From Streptomyces sp. XD-27 (GTDB lineage Bacteria; Actinomycetota; Actinomycetes; Streptomycetales; Streptomycetaceae), in the NCBI RefSeq assembly GCF_030553055.1, contig NZ_CP130713.1, positions 5,332,001 to 5,396,000 on the forward strand: a stretch of 64,000 nt of DNA. Reading direction: 5' to 3'. The notes under the pieces were generated by a model. That model was not told the DNA's origin. It searched no databases and was given only the letters and a program-made list of their open reading frames with translations. This document shows, piece after piece, positions 32,504 to 40,496 of this stretch (position 1 is the first letter of the stretch; every line of letters begins with the position of its first letter). The translations under genes and the position numbers were made by a program.

Positions 32504-34228
32504 ATGCGTCAACTGCCCCTTATCTCACGCCGTGTCGCCGCGGCCGCCGTCGGTGTCGTGCTGGTCGCGGGTGCCGCGGCCTGCGGCCCCGAGGGCAACA
32601 GCGGCGACGCCAAGAGCGGCGGCGCGGGCGGCAAGCCGCAGAAGGGCGGCACGCTGACCGTCCTCAACTCCCAGCCGCAGGAGGACTTCGACCCGGCCCG
32701 GCTGTACACCTCCGGTGGCGGAAACGTCCCCTCGCTCGTCTTCCGCACGCTGACCACCCGCAACCGCGAGAACGGCGAGGCGGGCGCGAAGGTCGTCCCC
32801 GACCTGGCCACCGACCTGGGCAAGCCCAGCAAGAACGCCACCGTATGGACGTACACGCTGAAAGAAGGGCTGACGTACGAGGACGGCACCAAGATCACCA
32901 GCGCCGACATCAAGTACGGCATCGAGCGCTCCTTCGCCGCCGAGCTCTCCGGCGGCGCGCCGTACCTGCGCGACTGGCTCGTCGGCGGCGAGGACTACGA
33001 GGGCCCGTACAAGGGCGGCAAGGGCCTGGACTCGATCGAGACGCCGGACGACCGGACCATCGTCTTTCATCTGAAGAAGCCCGAGGGCGAGTTCCCCTAT
33101 CTGGCGACGCAGACCCAGTTCGCGCCGGTGCCGAAGGCGAAGGACAAGGGCACCAAGTACGAGGAGCACCCGGTCTCCTCCGGCCCGTACAAGGTCGTGC
33201 AGAACACCGGCGACGGCGAGCGCCTGGTACTGGAGCGCAATCCGCACTGGTCGGAGAAGACCGACAAGGAGCGGCACGCCTACCCGGACCGGATCGACGT
33301 GAAGTCGGGCCTCGACTCGGCGGTCATCAACCAGCGGCTGTCCACCGGCTCCGGCGCCGACGCCGCCGCCGTCACCACCGACACCAACCTCGGCCCGGCC
33401 GAGCTCGCCCAGGTCGGCAGCGACAAGGAGCTCGCCGGGCGGGTCGGCACCGGCCACTTCGGCTACACCAACTACCTGGCGTTCAACCCGAAGGTGAAGC
33501 CCTTCGACAACCCCAAGGTGCGCCAGGCCATCGCCTACGCCGTCAACCGCACCAGCGTCGTCAACGCCGCGGGCGGCTCCTCGCTGGCCGAGCCCGCGAC
33601 CACCTACCTGCCGAACCAGAAGTCCTTCGGCCACACGCCGTACGACCACTTCCCGGCGGGGAGGACGGGCAACCCGGAGAAGGCGAAGGAGCTGCTGAAG
33701 CAGGCCGGTTACGACGACGGGCTCACGATCACGCTCACGCACTCCACCGCCAAGGACTTCGAGACCAGCCCCGAGATCGCCAGCGCCATCCAGGACGGTC
33801 TGAAGAAGGCCGGGATCACGGTCAGGCTCCAGGGCCTGGAGGACAACGACTACAAGGAGAAGGTCCACAGCGTGAAGGACGAGCCGGGGCTCTTCCTCGC
33901 CCACTGGGGCGCGGACTGGCCGTCCGGCGGGCCGTTCCTCGCGCCGATCTTCGACGGACGGCAGATCGTCAAGGACGGCTACAACTTCAACAGCGCGCAG
34001 CTGGACGAGAAGTCGGTCAACGACGAGATCGACGCGATCAACAAGCTGACCGACCTGGACGCCGCCGCCAAGCGGTGGGGCGCGCTCGACAAGAAGATCG
34101 GCGAACAGGCGCTGACGGTGCCGCTGTTCCACCCGGTCTACAAGCGGGTCTTCGGCAAGGACGTCAAGAACGTCGTGATCAGCGACTGGACCGGTGTGCT
34201 CGACATCTCGCAGGTCGCGGTCAAGTGA
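32504..34228 (+). CDS. ABC transporter peptide-binding lipoprotein (family 5)
   Basis: A 574-aa extracytoplasmic solute-binding protein of the OppA/DppA family. Signal peptide with lipobox AAAC (Cys about residue 27), then the family pattern GGTLTVLNSQPQEDFDPARL, a domain II core, and YLAFNPKVKPFDNPKVRQAI (about residue 325). It would capture peptides or nickel-like ligands outside the membrane and deliver them to the permeases encoded next. GAAAGG precedes the ATG. Its stop overlaps the permease GTG. Confidence 0.92.
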   Translation: MRQLPLISRRVAAAAVGVVLVAGAAACGPEGNSGDAKSGGAGGKPQKGGTLTVLNSQPQEDFDPARLYTSGGGNVPSLVFRTLTTRNRENGEAGAKVVPDLATDLGKPSKNATVWTYTLKEGLTYEDGTKITSADIKYGIERSFAAELSGGAPYLRDWLVGGEDYEGPYKGGKGLDSIETPDDRTIVFHLKKPEGEFPYLATQTQFAPVPKAKDKGTKYEEHPVSSGPYKVVQNTGDGERLVLERNPHWSEKTDKERHAYPDRIDVKSGLDSAVINQRLSTGSGADAAAVTTDTNLGPAELAQVGSDKELAGRVGTGHFGYTNYLAFNPKVKPFDNPKVRQAIAYAVNRTSVVNAAGGSSLAEPATTYLPNQKSFGHTPYDHFPAGRTGNPEKAKELLKQAGYDDGLTITLTHSTAKDFETSPEIASAIQDGLKKAGITVRLQGLEDNDYKEKVHSVKDEPGLFLAHWGADWPSGGPFLAPIFDGRQIVKDGYNFNSAQLDEKSVNDEIDAINKLTDLDAAAKRWGALDKKIGEQALTVPLFHPVYKRVFGKDVKNVVISDWTGVLDISQVAVK

Positions 34229-35295
34229 CGGTAGAGGCGATCAAGGGTGCCGAGGCGGGGGCGGCCGCGGGAGTCGCCGCGCCCGCCTCCGGCGCCCGCC
34301 AGGTGTGGCGGCGGCTGCGCGCGCGGCCGTCCGCCGTCGTGGCCGCGGCCGTGCTGGCGCTGCTCACGCTGCTCGCGCTCGCGGCCCCGCTGCTGGCCGA
34401 CCTCGTGGGGCAGGACCCGAACACGTACCACGACGATCTCGTCGACTCGGCGCGCGGCGGCGTGCCGCTCGGCTCGTTCGGCGGGGTCGGCGGCGACCAC
34501 TGGCTGGGGGTCGAGCCGGGCACCGGCCGGGACCTGTTCGTCCGGCTGCTGTACGGGGCGCGCGTCTCGCTGCTCGTCGCCATCGGCGCGACCGCCGTGC
34601 AGGTGCTGCTCGGGGTCGGCCTCGGGCTGGCCGCCGGGCTCGGCGGCCGCTTCGCGGACACGCTGCTCAGCCGGGTCGGCGACGTGATGGTGTCGCTGCC
34701 CATGCTGGTCTTCGCGATCGCGCTGACCGCCGTCGTACCGACCGACTTCCCACGGCCGCTGCTGCTCATCGTCGTCATCGGACTGCTGGACTGGGTCGGC
34801 ATCTCGCGCGTCGTACGGGCCCAGACGCTGGCCCTGAAGAAGCTCGACTTCGTCGCGGCGGCGCGGCTGGGCGGCTCCGGGCCGTGGCGGATCGCGCGGC
34901 GCGAGCTGCTGCCGTCGCTGGCCGCGCCCGTCATCACGTACGCGGCCCTGCGGGTGCCGATCAACATGACCTTCGAGGCGGCCATGTCCTTCCTGGGCGT
35001 CGGCGTCAAGCCGCCCACGCCGTCCTGGGGGCAGATGCTGTCCTCGGCCACGACGTGGTTCCGCGCGGACCCCATGTACGTCCTGCTGCCGGCGTCGATG
35101 CTCTTCGTCTCGGTGCTGGCCTTCACGGTGCTCGGGGACGGGCTGCGGGCGGCGCTTGACCCGCGGGAGGCGTCGCGGCTGGGCGTGGGCCGGGCCCGTA
35201 CGCGCACGCGTACCCGTCTCCAGACCTGTCTCCGTGCCCGCACCCGCACCGGCACCCGTGTCCGTGTCCGTGTCCGGAAGGGGGCCCGGAAGTGA
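34225..35295 (+). CDS. ABC transporter permease, DppC-type, with Arg/Thr tail
   Basis: About 356 aa with the N-terminal OppC domain and six membrane helices; the EAA loop for ATPase contact is AARLGGSGPWRIARRELLPS. GTG 34225 overlaps the stop of the binding-protein gene. After DPREASRLGVG the last 35 residues are an abnormal basic string of Arg-Thr and Arg-Val pairs, encoded by a CCGTGTCCGTGTCCG-type DNA reiteration, absent from ordinary permeases. The next gene starts in the overlapping GTGA. Confidence 0.9.
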   Translation: MTVEAIKGAEAGAAAGVAAPASGARQVWRRLRARPSAVVAAAVLALLTLLALAAPLLADLVGQDPNTYHDDLVDSARGGVPLGSFGGVGGDHWLGVEPGTGRDLFVRLLYGARVSLLVAIGATAVQVLLGVGLGLAAGLGGRFADTLLSRVGDVMVSLPMLVFAIALTAVVPTDFPRPLLLIVVIGLLDWVGISRVVRAQTLALKKLDFVAAARLGGSGPWRIARRELLPSLAAPVITYAALRVPINMTFEAAMSFLGVGVKPPTPSWGQMLSSATTWFRADPMYVLLPASMLFVSVLAFTVLGDGLRAALDPREASRLGVGRARTRTRTRLQTCLRARTRTGTRVRVRVRKGARK

Positions 35296-36281
35296 CGGGC
35301 TACATCCTGCGGCGGGTGGGCGGTGCGTTCCTCGTCCTGCTCGTGCTGACGGTCGTCGTCTACGCGTTCTTCTACCTCGCCCCCGGCGACCCGGCCCGGC
35401 TCGCCTGCGGCCAGCGCTGCAACCCGCAGCAGATCGCCCAGGTGCGGGAGCAACTCGCCCTCGACGACCCCGTTCACGTCCAGTACTGGCACTTCCTGCA
35501 GGGCCTGGTCGCCGGGCACGACTACTCCACCGGCACCGGTGTCCTGCACTGCGACGCGCCCTGCTTCGGCCTGTCGTACCGCAACGACCAGCAGGTCACC
35601 GAGCTGATCACGCAGCGGGTGCCGGTCACCGCCTCGCTGGCGTTCGGCGCCATGGCGCTGTGGCTGCTGCTCGGCGTCGGCACCGGGCTGCTGGCGGCCC
35701 TGCGGCGCGGCGGCGTCACCGAACGGGTGCTGACCGCGGTCACCCTCGCCGGGACCGCCACCCCCGTGTTCATCATCGGGCTGCTGCTGCTCATGGTGTT
35801 CTGCGCGCAGTTGCAGTGGCTGCCGTTCCCGACGTACGTACCGCTGGCCGAGGACCCCGAGCAGTGGGCGTGGAACATGCTGCTGCCATGGACCGCGCTG
35901 GCGCTCATCGAGTCGGCCAAATATGCGCGCATGACGCGCAGTTCCGTGCTGGAAACGCTCGCGGAGGACCACATCCGCACGTTCAGGGCGTACGGAGTCG
36001 GGGAGCGGGCGCTCGTCGGACGGCACGCGCTGCGCGGCGCCCTTCCGCCGGTCATCGCCCTCACCGCGATCGACCTCGGGACCATGTTCGGCAACGCGGT
36101 CCTGACCGAGACGCTCTTCGGGCTGCCGGGCCTCGGCCAGCTGCTGGTCCAGTCCGTACGGGTCATCGACCTGCCGGTGATCGTCGGCGTGGTGCTGGTC
36201 ACCGGCGCCGCCGTGGTGCTGGCCAACATCGTCGCGGACATCCTGTACGCCGTCACCGACCGAAGGGTGGCCCTGACATGA
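35292..36281 (+). CDS. ABC transporter permease, DppB-type
   Basis: A 329-aa, six-helix permease starting with the family-typical YILRRVGGAFLVLLVLTVVV and containing FRAYGVGERALVGRHALRGA as EAA loop. A pair of Cys-x4-Cys-like motifs in the first external loop (ACGQRCN) and HCDAPC are noteworthy and may form disulfides. The order C-type then B-type is the reverse of most dpp/opp operons. GTG and stop overlap both neighbours. Confidence 0.9.
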   Translation: MTGYILRRVGGAFLVLLVLTVVVYAFFYLAPGDPARLACGQRCNPQQIAQVREQLALDDPVHVQYWHFLQGLVAGHDYSTGTGVLHCDAPCFGLSYRNDQQVTELITQRVPVTASLAFGAMALWLLLGVGTGLLAALRRGGVTERVLTAVTLAGTATPVFIIGLLLLMVFCAQLQWLPFPTYVPLAEDPEQWAWNMLLPWTALALIESAKYARMTRSSVLETLAEDHIRTFRAYGVGERALVGRHALRGALPPVIALTAIDLGTMFGNAVLTETLFGLPGLGQLLVQSVRVIDLPVIVGVVLVTGAAVVLANIVADILYAVTDRRVALT

Positions 36282-38215
36282 GCGATCTGGCGACCGGCCC
36301 GCTGCGCGGTGCGCAGGTGGGGCCCGCGGGTGGCGCGAAGGAGAGTCCGTCCGGTGGCCCGAAGGCGGGGCCGCTCGGTGCCCCGCCGAGCGGTTCGCCG
36401 AAGGGGCCGGTCAGCACCCCGCTCGTGGAGGTGCGGGACCTGTCCGTCACCTTCCCGGCCGCCCAGGGCGCGGACGTGACGGCCGTCGACGGCCTCTCCT
36501 TCGACCTGGCCGCCGGACAGGCCCTCGGCCTCGTCGGCGAGTCCGGCTCCGGCAAGAGCACCGCCGCCTACGGGCTGCTGGACCTGCACCGGGGCACGGG
36601 GGCCCGGGTCACCGGGACCGTGCGGGTGGCGGGGCAGGACGTCCTCACCGCCGACGACGCCGCCCTGCGGCGGCTGCGCGGCGGCGTGGCGGCGATGGTC
36701 TTCCAGGACCCACTGTCCTCGCTCGACCCCTATATGGCGATCGGCGACCAGATCGCCGAGGTCTACCGCGTGCACCACCGGGGCGCCTCGCGGCGCGCGG
36801 CACGGGCGCGGGCCGTCGAGGTGCTCGACCGCGTCGGCATCGCGGACGCGGCGCGCCGCGCCCGGTCCCGGCCGCACGAGTTCAGCGGCGGCATGCGGCA
36901 ACGGGCGCTCATCGCCATGGCGCTGGCACTGCGGCCGCGCCTCCTGGTGGCGGACGAGCCGACGACGGCGCTGGACGTGACGGTCCAGGCGCAGATCCTC
37001 GGCCTGCTGCGGGAGCTGCGCGCCGAGACGGGCATGGGGCTGATCCTGGTCACGCACGACCTGGCGGTGGCGTCGGCGAACGTGGACGAGCTGCTGGTGA
37101 TGCGGAACGGGCGCGCGGTCGAACGCGGTCCGGTACGGACGGTGCTGGACAGCCCCGCCGAAACGTACACGCGTGATCTGCTGGCGGCGATCCCGCGCGT
37201 GGACGCGTCGCGCCGCACGGCGGGGGCGGTGGTCGGGGCGGGAGCGGCCACGGCCGATGACGTGCCGCTTGATGACGTGCCGCTCGGGGAGGCGCCGGCG
37301 GGCGGTGTGCCGTCCGGGTATGGCCGGTCCGGCGATGCCCTGCCCGGTGATGGCCCGTCCGGCGATGGTCGTTGCGGTGACGGCCCGTCCGGCGATGGCC
37401 CGTCCGGTGGCGGCCGGTCCGGCGATGGCTCGTCCGGTGACGTCCTGCTCCAGGCCACGGGCCTGCGGCGGGTCTTCGGCAGGCGCGCCTCCGCCTTCAC
37501 CGCCGTCGACGACGTCTCGCTGACCATCCGGCGCGGCGAGACGCTCGGCGTCGTCGGGGAGTCCGGCAGCGGCAAGACCACCCTCGGCCGGATGCTCGTC
37601 CGCCTCCTGGAGCCCAGCGCGGGCGAACTGCGCTACCAGGGGCGGGACATCGGTGCGCTGCCCGAGCGCGCCCTGCGCCCCTTCCGCAGCGAGCTGCAGA
37701 TGGTGTTCCAGGACCCGGTCTCCTCGCTCAACCCGCGCCGCGGCATCGGCGAGTCCATCGCCGACCCGCTGCGTGCCGCCGGGAGGCTGGACGACGCCCG
37801 GATCGTCGCGCGCGTACGGGAACTGCTGGAGCGGGTCGGGCTCGACCCCGACTGGTACCACCGCTATCCGCACGAGTTCAGCGGCGGGCAGAGGCAGCGC
37901 GTCGGCATCGCGCGGGCGCTCGCGCCCGAGCCCCGGCTGATCGTCTGCGACGAACCGGTGTCCGCACTGGACGTCACCACCCAGGCGCACGTGGTCGCGC
38001 TGCTCGGCGAGTTGCAACGCGAACTCGGACTGGCGCTGGTGTTCATCGCGCACGACCTCGCGGTGGTCCGTCAGGTCAGCGACCGGGTGGCCGTCATGAA
38101 GGCGGGCAGGATCGTCGAGGAGGGGCCCGCCGACCAGGTCTACGACGACCCGCAACACCCCTACACGCAGGGGCTGCTGGCGGCCGTCCCGGCGCTGGGC
38201 GGACGGCGGCCGTAG
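36278..38215 (+). CDS. Fused dual ABC ATPase (DppD-DppF-like)
   Basis: A 645-aa protein with two complete ATPase domains. First: Walker [10 protein letters not shown], signature [13 protein letters not shown], Walker [13 protein letters not shown]. Second: [34 protein letters not shown]. Each ends with the oligopeptide-type tail ([22 protein letters not shown]). They are joined by a Ser/Gly/Asp linker of about 80 residues with SGDG repeats. It would energise the two permeases. ATG 36278 overlaps the stop before it. Confidence 0.92.
   Translation: MSDLATGPLRGAQVGPAGGAKESPSGGPKAGPLGAPPSGSPKGPVSTPLVEVRDLSVTFPAAQGADVTAVDGLSFDLAAGQALGLVGESGSGKSTAAYGLLDLHRGTGARVTGTVRVAGQDVLTADDAALRRLRGGVAAMVFQDPLSSLDPYMAIGDQIAEVYRVHHRGASRRAARARAVEVLDRVGIADAARRARSRPHEFSGGMRQRALIAMALALRPRLLVADEPTTALDVTVQAQILGLLRELRAETGMGLILVTHDLAVASANVDELLVMRNGRAVERGPVRTVLDSPAETYTRDLLAAIPRVDASRRTAGAVVGAGAATADDVPLDDVPLGEAPAGGVPSGYGRSGDALPGDGPSGDGRCGDGPSGDGPSGGGRSGDGSSGDVLLQATGLRRVFGRRASAFTAVDDVSLTIRRGETLGVVGESGSGKTTLGRMLVRLLEPSAGELRYQGRDIGALPERALRPFRSELQMVFQDPVSSLNPRRGIGESIADPLRAAGRLDDARIVARVRELLERVGLDPDWYHRYPHEFSGGQRQRVGIARALAPEPRLIVCDEPVSALDVTTQAHVVALLGELQRELGLALVFIAHDLAVVRQVSDRVAVMKAGRIVEEGPADQVYDDPQHPYTQGLLAAVPALGGRRP
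37315..37442 (+). repeat. 15-bp SGDG-type repeat in the ATPase linker
   Basis: About eight imperfect 15-bp units of the type GGCCCGTCCGGCGAT encode (R/P)SGDG; gene slippage expansion in the inter-domain linker. Confidence 0.75.
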
Positions 38216-38308
38216 CGGAGGACGTGATGGCGTCGACGCACTGACGACACACGGGCTGACCAAACTAACGCCCATGCGCCGGGAAAGTCACGGGTGTTCA
38301 CCCCTTTT

Positions 38309-38342
38309 GGTGGCGCGACGGACAACCGTCCGTCGCGCCACC
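38309..38342. terminator. Perfect 15-bp hairpin after the ABC operon
   Basis: Arms GGTGGCGCGACGGAC (38309-38323) and complement (38328-38342), AACC loop, preceded by CCCCTTTT. Ends the transporter operon and insulates the polysaccharide cluster. Confidence 0.85.
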
Positions 38343-38414
38343 GTCGTACGCGCATAACGTGCTTCCGCTGCTGCCGTGAGGTGGCCGCCGACAGGGAGGA
38401 TCGGGGGTGCACAG

Positions 38415-40496
38415 GTGCGCGTGGGACTGCTCACCGAGGGTGGGTATCCGTATGCGTCCGGTCAGGCCAGGCTCTGGTGCGACCGGCTCGTCCACGGGCT
38501 CGCCCAGCACGAGTTCGAGATCTACGCCCTGAGCCGGAGCGCGCGCCAGCACGCCGAAGAGGCCCGCGGCTGGGCCGGGCTGCCGCCGCAGGTGCGGAGC
38601 GTGCGTACGGCCGCGCTGTGGGGGGAGCCGCCGAGACCGCGGGCGAGCGGGTGCGCTGGGTGCGCCGGGCGTACCCGACGCACGCGGGCCGCCGCCTCCG
38701 CCACGTACGGCCGCCGTGAACGGGCGCGGTTCGCCGAGCACTTCGGGGACCTGGCGTCGGGGATCAGCGCACCGGCCGGACCCGCCGGACCCGCCGGAAT
38801 TGCCGGAACCGGTGGCCGCGGGGATCAGGCGGACCGTTTCGCCAGCGGCCTCTACGGACTGGCCGCCCTCGCCCGCGAGCACGGCGGACTCCCCGCGGCC
38901 CTGCGCTCCGAACACGCCGTGCGCGCCCTGGAGCGCGCCTGCCACACGCCCGGCGCACTGCGCGGCGCGTACCAGGCGCGGGTCGCCGACCTGCTGGCCG
39001 TCGCGGAACGGCTGGAGCGCCTGCTGCGCCCGCTCTCGCTCGACTGGTACGGAGTGGGGCACGGCGGCGAGGGTGGCGGCGGCGGATGCGCCACTGCGGG
39101 CGGCTACGGCTATGCGGGCGGCTGCGGACACGTGTACGGGGGCCCGTGCGGTGGGGCGTGCGGGGGTGTGCAACGCGGCGCGTGCGGGGGCTCGTACGGC
39201 AGCGCGTACGGGGATGCGTACGGGGGCGGCCTGGCTGCCGTCGACCTGTGCCACGCGACCTCGGGCGGCCCCGCCGCCCTGCCGGGCCTGCTGGCCAAAC
39301 GCTTCTTCGGTACCCCACTGCTGGTCACCGAGTACGGCGCACGGCTACGGGAGCACTACCTCACGTACGCCGCCGCGCCCCTTTCCACGCCGGTGCGCGC
39401 GCTCATGGCCTCCTTCCACCGGCAACTGGCCGCCGAGGTCTACGCCCAGGCCGCCCTCATCACCCCCGGCAACACACACACCCGACGCTGGCAGGAGCGC
39501 TGCGGCGCCGACCGCGACCGCTTGCGCACCGTCTACCCCGGCATGGACGCGAGCCGCTTCACCGAGGTGGGGGAGGACGGGGAGAGCGCCGCCGCCGCGG
39601 AGGGCGGGACGGATGCGGCCGACGGCGGGCGGACGCTGCTGTGGACGGGCCGGATCGAGCCGGGCAAGGACCTCATCGGACTGCTCCACGCCTTCGCGCA
39701 CGTCCGGCGCACCGAGCCGGCGGCCCGGCTGCGCATCGTGCACACCCGGACGGGGTTCGCGGGCCCCGCGGCCGCCCGGGAGGCGCGCGACTACGCCGCC
39801 CAGTGCCGCGCGCTGGCGGCCCAGCTCTTCCCCGACGAGGCCGCGGACGCCGTCACCCCGGGGGAGAACCCGGTGTCCTTCGAGGAACTCGGGGCGCCCG
39901 AGGCGCCGGACCTGCCGGAGGTCTACGCGACGGCCGGTGTGGTGCTGTCGTCCAGCGTGGTCGAGGGATTCCCGGTCGGGCTCGTCGAGGCCATGTTCTG
40001 CGGGCGGGCCACGGTGTCGACGGACGTCGGGGCGGTGTGCGAGGTCATCGGCGGTACGGGGCTCGTCGTCCCCCCGCGCAATCCTCGGGCGCTCGCGGAC
40101 GCGTGCCTCGCGCTGTTGCGCGACCCCGGGCGCCGCGCACGCCTGGGCGCCGCCGCTCGCGCCCGCGCACTCGAACTCTTCACCGTCGAGCAGAACATCG
40201 CCGCCTTCGGTGACATCTATCTGGAGCTGATGTCGCACTGCCCGGTGCGGCGCGAGGAGGTCGGCGCGGACGGCGCGCCGCTGCCGTTCGCCCGGCCGGC
40301 GGAGGCGCATGTGCCCGGCCGCTGGACGGCGGCCACCCCGAGCCGGCGCCTCCCGGGGCGCACCCCGGCCGACCAGACCCATACGGACCACCACACCCCG
40401 AGCTGGGCCGCGGCCGCCGACCGCCTGGCACGGCCGCCGGCCCGCACCCGCACCCGCGCGGCGCTCGGCTCCGGGCGCCCTGAGGAGCGCACATGA
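38415..40496 (+). CDS. PelF-like family 4 glycosyltransferase
   Basis: About 693 aa. The N terminus VRVGLLTEGGYPYASGQARL and the acceptor-domain segment PLLVTEYGARLREHYL are typical of PelF (DUF3492), the cytosolic GT4 that polymerises UDP-HexNAc in Pel synthesis. The donor domain has WTGRIEPGKDLIGLL and the E-x7-E motif VVEGFPVGLVEAMFCGRATV. Oddities: a Gly/Cys/Tyr-rich insert (about residues 216-273) and a suspicious Cys/Arg/Thr-rich stretch (about 75-103) that looks like translation out of frame. GTG 38415 is supported by GGGAGG at some distance. The ATG of the next gene overlaps its stop. Confidence 0.87.
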   Translation: MRVGLLTEGGYPYASGQARLWCDRLVHGLAQHEFEIYALSRSARQHAEEARGWAGLPPQVRSVRTAALWGEPPRPRASGCAGCAGRTRRTRAAASATYGRRERARFAEHFGDLASGISAPAGPAGPAGIAGTGGRGDQADRFASGLYGLAALAREHGGLPAALRSEHAVRALERACHTPGALRGAYQARVADLLAVAERLERLLRPLSLDWYGVGHGGEGGGGGCATAGGYGYAGGCGHVYGGPCGGACGGVQRGACGGSYGSAYGDAYGGGLAAVDLCHATSGGPAALPGLLAKRFFGTPLLVTEYGARLREHYLTYAAAPLSTPVRALMASFHRQLAAEVYAQAALITPGNTHTRRWQERCGADRDRLRTVYPGMDASRFTEVGEDGESAAAAEGGTDAADGGRTLLWTGRIEPGKDLIGLLHAFAHVRRTEPAARLRIVHTRTGFAGPAAAREARDYAAQCRALAAQLFPDEAADAVTPGENPVSFEELGAPEAPDLPEVYATAGVVLSSSVVEGFPVGLVEAMFCGRATVSTDVGAVCEVIGGTGLVVPPRNPRALADACLALLRDPGRRARLGAAARARALELFTVEQNIAAFGDIYLELMSHCPVRREEVGADGAPLPFARPAEAHVPGRWTAATPSRRLPGRTPADQTHTDHHTPSWAAAADRLARPPARTRTRAALGSGRPEERT
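39063..39233 (+). repeat. Gly/Cys/Tyr-coding low-complexity insert in the glycosyltransferase gene
   Basis: Irregular GGCTACGG/GTGCGGGGG units encode about 57 residues with motifs like GGCGHVYGGPCGG. It separates DWYGVGH from LAAVDLCHATSGG, which are contiguous in related proteins as I recall. Confidence 0.7.

Noticed and set aside
35522..38275. 917-residue minus-strand frame over the ABC ATPase gene
   Set aside because: Shadow frame; the ABC ATPase motifs are on the plus strand.
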